Below are positions 7,307 through 15,377 of a DNA stretch of 64,000 bases, one piece after another. Position 1 is the first letter of the stretch; the number at the start of each line of letters is the position of its first letter. Location of the stretch: positions 40,018 through 104,017 of the forward strand of contig JAKVJW010000009.1 of the NCBI GenBank assembly GCA_022486815.1, read 5' to 3'. Below the pieces are notes generated by a model. The model ran no database searches. It saw only the letters and a list, made by a program, of their open reading frames with translations, and was not told where the DNA came from. The position numbers were made by a program, and so were the translations under genes. The stretch comes from Prevotella sp. (GTDB lineage Bacteria; Bacteroidota; Bacteroidia; Bacteroidales; Bacteroidaceae).

Positions 7307-8488
7307 TCAGTTGTCTGATGTTGAAGGGGTTGTATCCGGTTTTTCTTTTGACTCGTAAGGAGCCGAAGGTTTCTTATCTGCGAATGGAGTATTGGAATGT
7401 TTCTTAGGTATACCGAAACGTGTCTTCTCGCTTTCATCCTTTCTCTCGTGATAGAGTTTCTCCAAAGGATGCTTATAGGCCTCGTCATAGCAGACTCGGT
7501 TACGAAAAGTGTCTATAGCAAGATAGATGGCTTGACGGAAATTATTTGGATCTTCGATATTCTTGCCGGCTTTATCGTATCCCACAGTCTGATCACTGGC
7601 CGTAACGATCAGAGGTAGTCCTGCATTATACAGGATTCCAGATTCAGGAGAAAGTGCCTTGAAAGGTGCAAATCCCTGGTCATGGTACATGGCTAAAACA
7701 CCATCAAAATGAGAGAAATCTCCCGTGCCGAAGAAATGGTCAGCAGAATAAGGCCCGAAAGCTTCTATTCCTTGATCAGCTAACTCGTTGATAGCCGGGA
7801 TGATGGCTTCTTGCTCTTCTTTCCCAAATTTTTCGTCTTCGCTGGTCCTTGGATTCAGAGCCAGGATAGCAATACGTGGATTGGAAATTCTGAAGTCTCT
7901 GCGTAAAGTGTTGAAAAACAACGTGGCTTTCTCTTTGACATTTTCTTTTGAGATAGCTGCCGGGATGTCTTTCATATCCAAACCTTCTGTAAGGCAAGCG
8001 ATCCGGATCTGTTGGTTAACGAGAATCACGAGTGCTTTCTTTCCTTCTCCGATGCAGGTTTCCAGATAGTGGGTATTACCCGGGAAGGCATAGCCTTCTA
8101 CTTGTATGTTCGAATCGTTGAGAGGAGCAGTGACCAGGACATCATAGGCGTCTTCCCTAAAATCACTCATTGCGCGATCAAGTGCTTTTATGGCTGCAGT
8201 TCCGGATTCAGGAGTTGCCTGCCCAAGGTCAATCTTTGTCTCTTCTTCGTATGTAGTCAATAAATTGATGCGACCGTCTTTTGCTTCATCGGCAGAATTG
8301 ATGATAGAGAACTGAGTGTTCAGGTTTAAAACTTTACGATGATAGACGGCTGCTTTAGGCGAACCGTAAATAATCGGTGTACAAAGTTCCAGCATTTCCG
8401 GTTCTTCAAAGGTTTTAAAGATGAGTTCATATCCGATACCATTCGTATCGCCGTGTGTAATAGCCACACGAATTTTTCTGTCTTCCAT
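7307..8488 (-). CDS. pdxA: PdxA-like 4-hydroxythreonine-4-phosphate dehydrogenase family protein, divergent
   Basis: PdxA oxidises 4-phosphohydroxy-L-threonine in pyridoxal phosphate synthesis. This 393-residue protein follows the family along residues 1-345, with THGDTNGIGYE at the N-terminus and MYHDQGFAPFK near 270. However, residues that bind the metal in E. coli PdxA are altered: the GHTE histidine is Asn138 (PGNTH), the NPHAG histidine is Arg214 (NPRTS), and only His269 remains. The DHGTA active-site segment is also changed (SDQTVGYD). A Pro/Ser/Lys-rich tail of about 45 residues is added at the C-terminus. Either another metal arrangement is used or this paralogue has a new function. 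It sits 74 bases after rlmN; that gap contains a CTGTGAG/CTCACAG inverted repeat (8515-8521, 8545-8551). Confidence 0.82.
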   Translation of the reverse strand: MEDRKIRVAITHGDTNGIGYELIFKTFEEPEMLELCTPIIYGSPKAAVYHRKVLNLNTQFSIINSADEAKDGRINLLTTYEEETKIDLGQATPESGTAAIKALDRAMSDFREDAYDVLVTAPLNDSNIQVEGYAFPGNTHYLETCIGEGKKALVILVNQQIRIACLTEGLDMKDIPAAISKENVKEKATLFFNTLRRDFRISNPRIAILALNPRTSEDEKFGKEEQEAIIPAINELADQGIEAFGPYSADHFFGTGDFSHFDGVLAMYHDQGFAPFKALSPESGILYNAGLPLIVTASDQTVGYDKAGKNIEDPNNFRQAIYLAIDTFRNRVCYDEAYKHPLEKLYHERKDESEKTRFGIPKKHSNTPFADKKPSAPYESKEKPDTTPSTSDN

Positions 8489-8562
8489 ATTGATTGGTTT
8501 TATATGTTATTATGCTGTGAGCGCGCCGTTTGAATAGGGTAAAACTCACAGTAGTTTCTTTC

Positions 8563-9642
8563 TTACTTTGACTCCTGCTTCTTTTTGCGGGCAGTCGTAA
8601 GCAAACCGCAGGCAGCTTCGATGTCCTGTCCTCTGGAAATGCGGATAGTAGAAATGATTCCATGGTGGTCCAGATAATCCCGGAAGACTTCCATTTTGTC
8701 TTTGTCAGTTCCTCGTAGGGAGACACCGGGAATCTGATGGAAGTGCAGGAGATTGACACGGCAGTCCAGACCATCAAGGAGTTTGACGATTTCTCTTGCA
8801 TGTGTTAAGGAGTCGTTTACCCCCTTAAATAGAATATATTCGAAACTTAACCTTCGTTGATGCGAGAAGTCATAATTTTTCAGCAGTTCGACGATAGCTC
8901 GTATATCCATTCCTTTTTGTGCAGGCATTAATTGTGCACGTTGTTCGGGAATAGGAGAGTGCAGGCTGATGGCTACCTGACAGTCGCTTTCCTCCAGGAA
9001 TCGCTTGAGTTTACCTTGGATTCCTACGCTGCTTACCGTTATACGTTTTGGACTCCATCCCCAACCATAGTCAGCAGTTAAAATCTGTGTGGCACGGAGT
9101 ACATGATCAAGATTGTTCATCGGTTCTCCCTGTCCCATGAACACGATGTTCGTGAGTTGGTCCATCTCAGGAAGGGAATAGATCTGATTGAGAATATCAG
9201 CAGTAGTCAGATTACCCTGAAATCCCTGTTTGCCTGTCTGGCAGAAGAGGCAATTCATCTGGCATCCTACCTGACAGGAAACACATAATGTGGCTCTGCC
9301 ATGTTCTTCAGGGATAAAAACGGATTCTACGAATTTCTGTATTGTATCCTGATCCTCGTGATTGGGGTTTCTTTCTGTTTCTACAGGGAAAAGATATTTT
9401 ATCGTACCGTCCTTAGATTTGCTGCTTTCCAAATGCTTGGCACAACCGATGCAATAACTTTCTTCAAGTTTGATGCGGTTTGCTTTAGACAGATTGGTCA
9501 TCTCATCGATACTCTTGACATGCCGGGAATAGAGCCATTGTGCAATCTGAGTGCCGGTGAAAGCCGGCATTCCCAATTCCTGCACAACTGCTTTCAATTC
9601 TGAGAGAGTCAAGCCTAAGAGCGGTGTTTTTTCTTTATTCAT
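8563..9642 (-). CDS. rlmN: RlmN, 23S rRNA A2503 / tRNA A37 C2-methyltransferase
   Basis: RlmN is a radical-SAM enzyme that methylates carbon 2 of adenine 2503 in 23S rRNA and A37 of some tRNAs. From the ATG at 9642 the protein has 359 residues. The iron-sulfur cluster motif CxxxCxxC is C127, C131, C134 (GCQMNCLFC). The GQGEPMNN SAM-contact motif follows, and the near-C-terminal EAACG supplies the catalytic cysteine. Length and order match the family. A TTG at 9651 could extend the frame, but it lies inside a TATCTTTG promoter box (9649-9656), so the ATG is chosen. It leads the unit with the pdxA-like and flippase-like genes. Confidence 0.96.
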   Translation of the reverse strand: MNKEKTPLLGLTLSELKAVVQELGMPAFTGTQIAQWLYSRHVKSIDEMTNLSKANRIKLEESYCIGCAKHLESSKSKDGTIKYLFPVETERNPNHEDQDTIQKFVESVFIPEEHGRATLCVSCQVGCQMNCLFCQTGKQGFQGNLTTADILNQIYSLPEMDQLTNIVFMGQGEPMNNLDHVLRATQILTADYGWGWSPKRITVSSVGIQGKLKRFLEESDCQVAISLHSPIPEQRAQLMPAQKGMDIRAIVELLKNYDFSHQRRLSFEYILFKGVNDSLTHAREIVKLLDGLDCRVNLLHFHQIPGVSLRGTDKDKMEVFRDYLDHHGIISTIRISRGQDIEAACGLLTTARKKKQESK

Positions 9643-9648
9643 ATTTTG

Positions 9649-9656
9649 CAAAGATA
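9649..9656 (-). promoter_or_regulatory. -7 box of the rlmN promoter
   Basis: Minus-strand TATCTTTG matches TAnnTTTG exactly and lies six bases before the ATG of rlmN, implying a leader of at most a few bases. The -33 region is weak. Confidence 0.55.
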
Positions 9657-9689
9657 GTCATTTTTGGTGGATTTTATTACAGAACGACG

Positions 9690-9717
9690 TTGATTTTACA
9701 GATTTTTGTTAACTTTG
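9690..9717 (+). promoter_or_regulatory. promoter of the glycosyltransferase/SpoIID/MFS group
   Basis: TTG at 9690-9692 is followed after 17 bases by TAACTTTG at 9710-9717. The predicted leader is about 125 bases and carries a GGAGAA/TTCTCC hairpin (9749-9754, 9764-9769). Confidence 0.7.
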
Positions 9718-9847
9718 CGATATGATAGGTATAAAGAGATCAGAAGGAGGAGAAGGTTCTCGATTCTCCGTTGTGAATACCTGTAGATGTAACGATCTGA
9801 TACTCTGATACTCCGGCTTAATTAATTCCATTAAATAACCAAAATTT

Positions 9848-12301
9848 ATGAGAGAACAAGTAGATTGTTTCGTACCGCAAGCGATGCAGCAGTTGGCGAA
9901 ATCGACACTAAAAGCATTTTCAGAAGACCGGCTGGTTCGTCATGTCATTGTAGAAAATGAAAATAGTGAGGTCTCGGGCCGTTTAGCTTCTTCTGAGGCT
10001 ATCCGTCAGATTGGAGAGCAGACAGACACTGAATATGTTCTCCTCTGTACAGAACCTACCCCGCTGTCCTTAGGACAGAATGCTATCCGACGTCTGGTAA
10101 CGGTTGCCCATGACCTGGATGCTTCAATGGTCTACTGTGACCGTTATTCAGTATCTGATGGACACCGGACGCAGCATCCTTCCATTGATTACCAGCAGGG
10201 GAGTGTGCGTGATGATTTTGACTTCGGTTCTCTGATTTTGATTAGGTCTTCGAAACTGCATGAATATATTTCTTGTTGTTCTTCTGCTGGATCGGTTACT
10301 GATTATCAGTATGCAGCCTTCTATGACCTGAGGCTTTTCCTGAGTCGTGAGAGGGGTATGATTTTTCATCTGAACGAATATCTGTATACGGAAGAGGAAT
10401 TAGATACACGCCGGAGTGGAGAGAAACAATTTGACTATGTGGATCCTAAGAACCATACAGTCCAGTTGGAGATGGAGCAGTCTGTAACTGCTCATCTTAA
10501 GAAAATCGGCGCATTCATCAATCCGTCGAAAAATATGCAGCCGGATTTTGACAAACCTGAATTTGAGAATGAGGCGTCTGTGATTATCCCGGTGTACAAC
10601 CGTGATAAGACGATTGCAGATGCAGTAAAGAGTGCCCTGAACCAGGAAACTTCCTTCAAGTTTAATGTCATCGTGGTCAACAACCACTCGACAGACCGTA
10701 CAGGAGAGATTCTCGACGAATTGGCTCAGTCGGAAGATCAGGCAGGTGGTGCTGCTTCAGGACGTCTGGTACAGATCGTACCCAAGCGCACAGACTTAGG
10801 TATCGGAGGTTGCTGGAATGAAGCGGTCAACAGTGATGCCTGTGGCCGTTTTGCCATCCAACTGGATTCGGATGATCTTTATTCGTCTCCTCATACTTTG
10901 CAGCGTATTGTAGATGCTTTCCGCCAACAGGGTGTAGCGATGGTAATCGGTTCATACGGGATGTGCGATTTTGATCTCAATACATTGCCTCCCGGGTTGA
11001 TAGACCATAGGGAATGGACGGATCAGAATGGCTGTAACAATGCACTGAGAGTCAATGGACTCGGATCACCGCGTGCGTTCTTTACGCCAGTCATCCGTGA
11101 GGTTGGTTTCCCGAATACCAGTTATGGTGAGGATTATGCCGTCGGACTGGTTTTCAGTCGCTGTTACCGTATCGGCCGCATCTATGATGAACTCTATCTA
11201 TGCCGCCGATGGGGTGGAAACAGTGATGCAAACCTGAGTGTGGAGAAAACGAATGCAAATAATTTATATAAGGATCGTCTGCGGACAATAGAGATTATGG
11301 CCCGCAAACAGTTGAATTCAGGAAAAGGCTGTTCTTTAGAGGATGATCCCTTGATTCAATTTTTTAATCGTCAGTTGGAAGTCTGGCCGGCAGCGAAAAA
11401 GCGTTATCGTGATTTGTCCAATGTGCAGACCAAAGTCCTGGATGCAGATATCCGGTTGCAGTTTAATCCTGCAAGGATGGTTTCCACTGGTGCAAAGATA
11501 GACCGGAGTACGCTTGCAAAGCGCCCATGTTTTCTTTGTCCCGAAAATCGTCCGGAGGAACAGATTGTATTGCCTCAAGCCAATGGCTTCGAACTGCTGG
11601 TCAATCCGTTCCCTATACTGCCGGTTCATTTTACTATTCCGAAGAAAGAGCACTGCCCGCAACGCATACAAGGCAACTATGGGAAAATGCACCAGTTTGT
11701 AGAGCAGTATGGAAACATGATGATCTTTTATAATGGACCGGAGTGCGGGGCTTCTGCCCCTGACCATGCCCATCTGCAAGCCGGTAAGAGCGGTTTGCTC
11801 CCTTTACAGGAAAATTGGCAGAAGTTGAGTCGTACCGTGGAGGTTGTGGAGAAGTTGAATGATAAGGAAGAAATGGGCGTATGCCGTGATTTTGTCATTC
11901 CGTTCTTTGTCATCCGCAGCAGGAGTGAGAAGAGTGATGAGTGTCTTTTTTCTCATTTATATAAAGTATTGTCTGATCTGAGGCCCTGCGGATCGGGGAC
12001 AACCCATCCGGAGCCGATGATGAACATTGTCTCGTGGAAGGATGGTGAGGATTTCATTTCTGTGGTTATTCCCCGGAGGAAGCATCGTCCGGACTGTTAT
12101 TTCGCAACAGGAGACAGTCAGATTCTGGTGTCACCGGGTGCTCTGGATATGTCCGGACTAATTATTACCCCACGCAAAGATGATTTTGAAAAACTTACTT
12201 CCGGGAAGGCTTCAGCTATTCTTCGGGAATGTGGGGAAAGTTCTGAGAATATAAACAAAGTAGTCGCTCAGTTGCGGAAAATAAAAGAAGAGGAGGTCTG
12301 A
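9848..12301 (+). CDS. GT2-type glycosyltransferase fused to a DUF4922 (HIT/GalT-like) domain
   Basis: A three-part cytoplasmic protein of 817 residues. Residues 1-235 resemble a partial GT-A domain (MVYCDRYSV, then IDYQQGSVRDDFDFGSL). Residues 240-470 are a clear family 2 glycosyltransferase: ASVIIPVYNRDKTIADAVKS, then QLDSDD as the DxD metal site. Residues 560-817 are DUF4922, with NPFPILPVHFTIPKKEH and a histidine triad-like APDHAHLQAG (H640, H642, Q644), as in GalT and Ap4A phosphorylase relatives. The C-terminal part may make or cleave a nucleotide-sugar or nucleotide phosphoanhydride for the transferase; that is inference. It overlaps the next gene by one base (TGATG). No signal peptide is visible. 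Confidence 0.85.
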   Translation: MREQVDCFVPQAMQQLAKSTLKAFSEDRLVRHVIVENENSEVSGRLASSEAIRQIGEQTDTEYVLLCTEPTPLSLGQNAIRRLVTVAHDLDASMVYCDRYSVSDGHRTQHPSIDYQQGSVRDDFDFGSLILIRSSKLHEYISCCSSAGSVTDYQYAAFYDLRLFLSRERGMIFHLNEYLYTEEELDTRRSGEKQFDYVDPKNHTVQLEMEQSVTAHLKKIGAFINPSKNMQPDFDKPEFENEASVIIPVYNRDKTIADAVKSALNQETSFKFNVIVVNNHSTDRTGEILDELAQSEDQAGGAASGRLVQIVPKRTDLGIGGCWNEAVNSDACGRFAIQLDSDDLYSSPHTLQRIVDAFRQQGVAMVIGSYGMCDFDLNTLPPGLIDHREWTDQNGCNNALRVNGLGSPRAFFTPVIREVGFPNTSYGEDYAVGLVFSRCYRIGRIYDELYLCRRWGGNSDANLSVEKTNANNLYKDRLRTIEIMARKQLNSGKGCSLEDDPLIQFFNRQLEVWPAAKKRYRDLSNVQTKVLDADIRLQFNPARMVSTGAKIDRSTLAKRPCFLCPENRPEEQIVLPQANGFELLVNPFPILPVHFTIPKKEHCPQRIQGNYGKMHQFVEQYGNMMIFYNGPECGASAPDHAHLQAGKSGLLPLQENWQKLSRTVEVVEKLNDKEEMGVCRDFVIPFFVIRSRSEKSDECLFSHLYKVLSDLRPCGSGTTHPEPMMNIVSWKDGEDFISVVIPRRKHRPDCYFATGDSQILVSPGALDMSGLIITPRKDDFEKLTSGKASAILRECGESSENINKVVAQLRKIKEEEV

Positions 12302-13662
12302 TGGACGGAACATTTTCATCTACGGCCGTTCCTTACCATAAGGAGCCGGAAGTGTCTGTCGGAATCGTTTCGGCAACACAGATCCACTTTATCCTGAATG
12401 GGACATACCTGATGAACGATGAACGTGTAGCAGGTGAACAGCGTGTGGAATTCTCCCGAGGGAAGATTCTCTGGAAGGGGAAAGGGTATGACCAACTGGT
12501 ATTTCTTCCACAGACGGACGCAGATTCTTTTTCACTTGATGATGTCATTATCGGAGTAGGGTTCCATTGGGAAAGAAAGGAAATGCAAGTTTTTCCGGGA
12601 ACACTCCGACTGGTAATAAACGGTGATAAAGTGTGTGCGATAAATGAACTTCCGGTTGAGGAATACCTGAAGAGTGTCATCTCAAGTGAGATGAGTGCTA
12701 CGTCTTCCTTGGAATTACTCAAGACTCACGCAGTCATCTCCCGGAGTTGGCTGCTCGCCCAGATGGAAAAGCGCAGACAGGTTCAGAAGGTTAGTGGACA
12801 TCAGAATCCGTCCATTGTTAAAAAGGAGGATGAACTGATCCGGTGGTATGACCGTGATGACCATACGCTTTTTGATGTTTGTGCGGATGACCACTGTCAA
12901 CGCTATGAAGGGATTACAAGAGAGACATCATCGGACGTGGCTGAGGCAATACGTCTGACACGAGGTAAAATCCTCGTGGATGACAATGCTATCTGTGATG
13001 CCCGCTTCTCCAAGTGTTGCGGTGGCATAACGGAAGAATTTCAGTATTGCTGGGAGGATGAGAAAAAGTCCTATCTTTCCGCTGTCCGTGATGTAGACGG
13101 AAAAGAACACTCAGATATTCCTGATCTGACTATCGAAGCAGAGGCGGATAAATGGATCCGTTCCCAACCGGCTGCATTCTGTAATACCCATGATCCGAAG
13201 ATATTGAGTCAGGTGCTGAATGACTATGATCAGGAGACCAAAGACTTTTACCGTTGGACGGTAGAGTATACACAACAACAGATCAGTGAACTGATCTCAA
13301 GCAAGTCGGGTATGGATTTCGGAGAAATCAAAGACCTGCAACCAGCAGAACGTGGTAAGAGCGGACGACTGTCAAAAATGAAGATCATCGGAACAAAGCG
13401 GACGCTCACCATTGGCAAGGAGTTGGAAATCCGCCGTATTTTGAGCAAGAGCCACCTCTATAGTTCCGCTTTTGTAGTTGACCGGCTGGATATAAATGAT
13501 GAGGGTATCCCTGCCCGTTTCCGTATACTCGGTGCAGGCTGGGGACATGGCGTAGGACTCTGTCAGATCGGTGCAGCCGTGATGGGAGAAAAAGGCTATA
13601 CCTATGATCATATCCTTCTTCATTATTATCAAGGTGCAGAGATCCTGAAGATCTATTCTTGA
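12301..13662 (+). CDS. SpoIID/LytB domain protein, probable peptidoglycan lytic enzyme
   Basis: SpoIID cuts glycan strands of stem-peptide-free peptidoglycan. The 453-residue protein has the SpoIID core: VEEYLKSVISSEMS with Glu130 at the position of the catalytic glutamate, followed by KTHAVISRSWLL, and the closing GAGWGHGVGLCQIGA block near residue 420. There is no obvious Sec signal, which is odd for a wall enzyme, so it may act on cytoplasmic products or use another route. About 60 residues after the core, near 235-250, lie ARFSKCCGGITEEF cysteines typical of the family. Its start overlaps the stop of the glycosyltransferase-DUF4922 gene, so the two are translationally coupled. Confidence 0.88.
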   Translation: MDGTFSSTAVPYHKEPEVSVGIVSATQIHFILNGTYLMNDERVAGEQRVEFSRGKILWKGKGYDQLVFLPQTDADSFSLDDVIIGVGFHWERKEMQVFPGTLRLVINGDKVCAINELPVEEYLKSVISSEMSATSSLELLKTHAVISRSWLLAQMEKRRQVQKVSGHQNPSIVKKEDELIRWYDRDDHTLFDVCADDHCQRYEGITRETSSDVAEAIRLTRGKILVDDNAICDARFSKCCGGITEEFQYCWEDEKKSYLSAVRDVDGKEHSDIPDLTIEAEADKWIRSQPAAFCNTHDPKILSQVLNDYDQETKDFYRWTVEYTQQQISELISSKSGMDFGEIKDLQPAERGKSGRLSKMKIIGTKRTLTIGKELEIRRILSKSHLYSSAFVVDRLDINDEGIPARFRILGAGWGHGVGLCQIGAAVMGEKGYTYDHILLHYYQGAEILKIYS

Positions 13663-13716
13663 CAATCAGAATATAGAGTAAGGTCAGGATCTTGTGCTAT
13701 GAAATTAAAGTAAGAT

Positions 13717-13752
13717 CCGACAGGGATCATTTGAAAGTGATCTTCCTGTCGG
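13717..13752 (+). terminator. interrupted hairpin between the SpoIID and MFS genes
   Basis: CCGACAGG (13717-13724) pairs with CCTGTCGG (13745-13752), and GATCA with TGATC inside it, with a two-base bulge. There is no T run, so it is more likely an RNA-stabilising or attenuating hairpin than a full terminator. Confidence 0.45.
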
Positions 13753-13772
13753 TATACAATAGGTTATATATA

Positions 13773-15125
13773 ATGAACAATCATTTGCAAGACTTTCCGG
13801 TGAAAGACAGTACTGCCAGACCTTGGGCCTGGGTACCTTCCCTATACTTTGCGGAAGGTTTGCCTTATGTGGCAGTGATGACCATTACCATCATTCTCTA
13901 CAAGCAATTGGGACTAAGCAATGCCAGGATTACCTTTTATACTTCCTGGCTTTACCTGCCGTGGGTGATCAAACCTTTATGGGGTTCTTTTATTGATCTG
14001 GTCAAGACTAAACGATGGTGGGTTGCAGCGATGGAACTTCTGATCGGTGCTGCTTTCGGAGGGATTGCTTTCACCATTCCGACAGGGTTCTGGTTGCAAG
14101 GATCACTTTTCTTTTTCTGGGTGATGGCCTTTGCCAGTGCAACACATAATATAGCAGCGGATAGTTTCTATCTGTTAGGATTGGAAGATCAAGATCAGGT
14201 TCGTTTTTCCGGTATCCGTTCGACCTTCTATCGTCTTGCGACAATATTCGGGCAAGGTATCCTGGTGATGATAGCCGGTAATCTACAGTTGATCTTCCGG
14301 AATAATATCCAGTATTCATGGAGCCTGCTTTTCTATGGTGTCATGGGACTTTTTCTGGTTCTGTGGCTTTGGCATAGTTATGTACTACCTCATCCTAAAG
14401 AAGATCAGAAAAGTTATGGAGGAGTTTCTGAGATGTGGAAAGGGTTCAAGGATAAGTGTATCACCTTTTCTACTAAGTTTCCTGTGAAGAACGTGATTGT
14501 GAGTTTGTTCTTCATGCTATTATTCTGTGTTCCTGCCGGTTTACTGATTAAGGTCTCATCTCTGTTTCTGATCGATGCCCCACATAACGGTGGTTTAGGG
14601 TTATCTCCCCAGGAGTATGGTCTGGTCCAAGGAACGATAGGAGTTATAGGTCTGACTTTAGGAGGAGTTTTAGGTGGATTCTGTACAGGCAGGGATGGTT
14701 TGAAGAAATGGCTTTGGCCGATGGTATGCGCCTTTACATTACCCAATCTGTTATATGTATATCTGAGTTACGCCCTGCCTTCGAATCTTATGATTGTCAA
14801 TGTATGTGTTTTTCTGGAACAGTTTGGTTATGGGTTCGGTTTTACAGCTTATATGCTTTATCTTATCTATTACAGTCAAGGAAAGTTCAAGACCAGTCAT
14901 TATACTTTGTGTACGGCCTTGATGGCATTATCCATGATGATTTCCGGCCTTTTTGCCGGAGCACTTCAGGAACTGGTTGGATATCGCCATTTCTTCATTA
15001 TTGTCATGTGTTCATGTTTACTTACTTTTATTGTTTCTTTCTTTTTGAAGATTGATCCTGAATTCGGGAAAAAGAGGAAGAACGAAGTGGCAGGACAGGA
15101 AGACGGAGAGCAAACGGATGATTAG
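13773..15125 (+). CDS. AmpG-like MFS permease
   Basis: A major facilitator protein of 450 residues with about twelve membrane segments. The N-terminal pattern WVPSLYFAEGLPYVAVM and then YTSWLYLPWVIKPLWGSFID is that of AmpG-type permeases, which import anhydro-muropeptides in proteobacteria. The position next to a SpoIID/LytB protein supports a wall-fragment substrate, though this is inference. An open frame reaches back to 13692, but its extra 27 residues are not hydrophobic and cover the hairpin at 13717-13752; the ATG at 13773 is the better start. The C-terminus is charged. The 252 bases after it hold a TACCTTTG box and no gene. Confidence 0.85.
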   Translation: MNNHLQDFPVKDSTARPWAWVPSLYFAEGLPYVAVMTITIILYKQLGLSNARITFYTSWLYLPWVIKPLWGSFIDLVKTKRWWVAAMELLIGAAFGGIAFTIPTGFWLQGSLFFFWVMAFASATHNIAADSFYLLGLEDQDQVRFSGIRSTFYRLATIFGQGILVMIAGNLQLIFRNNIQYSWSLLFYGVMGLFLVLWLWHSYVLPHPKEDQKSYGGVSEMWKGFKDKCITFSTKFPVKNVIVSLFFMLLFCVPAGLLIKVSSLFLIDAPHNGGLGLSPQEYGLVQGTIGVIGLTLGGVLGGFCTGRDGLKKWLWPMVCAFTLPNLLYVYLSYALPSNLMIVNVCVFLEQFGYGFGFTAYMLYLIYYSQGKFKTSHYTLCTALMALSMMISGLFAGALQELVGYRHFFIIVMCSCLLTFIVSFFLKIDPEFGKKRKNEVAGQEDGEQTDD

Positions 15126-15327
15126 TCGTTTTCGGTTTTTTGTATAGGTCTGCATCAGAGCAGATTATATTTAGCATTAGGGAGATAATCGATAAGATAT
15201 CTTCCAGTTTTAGTTATGGGAGTAAGATTCTAGTTTAGACATGAGAGAGAGTAGTGAAAATGCCTGTTATGACAGAAAAATGATAATAAATGAAAAATTT
15301 AAGATAATGTGTTCATGTTGCATTGTT

Positions 15328-15335
15328 TACCTTTG
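15328..15335 (+). promoter_or_regulatory. candidate -7 box for the first GH78 gene
   Basis: TACCTTTG fits TAnnTTTG and lies 42 bases before the ATG. No clear -33 TTTG precedes it, which is common for promoters that need an activator such as the HTCS. Confidence 0.5.
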
Positions 15336-15377
15336 GAGCCATGGAAAAACGAGGTAACTATGTAAACATATAATAAC

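Noticed and set aside
13692..13772. Upstream start of the MFS permease
   Set aside because: The added segment is polar and spans the hairpin at 13717-13752; the ATG at 13773 leads into the first membrane segment.
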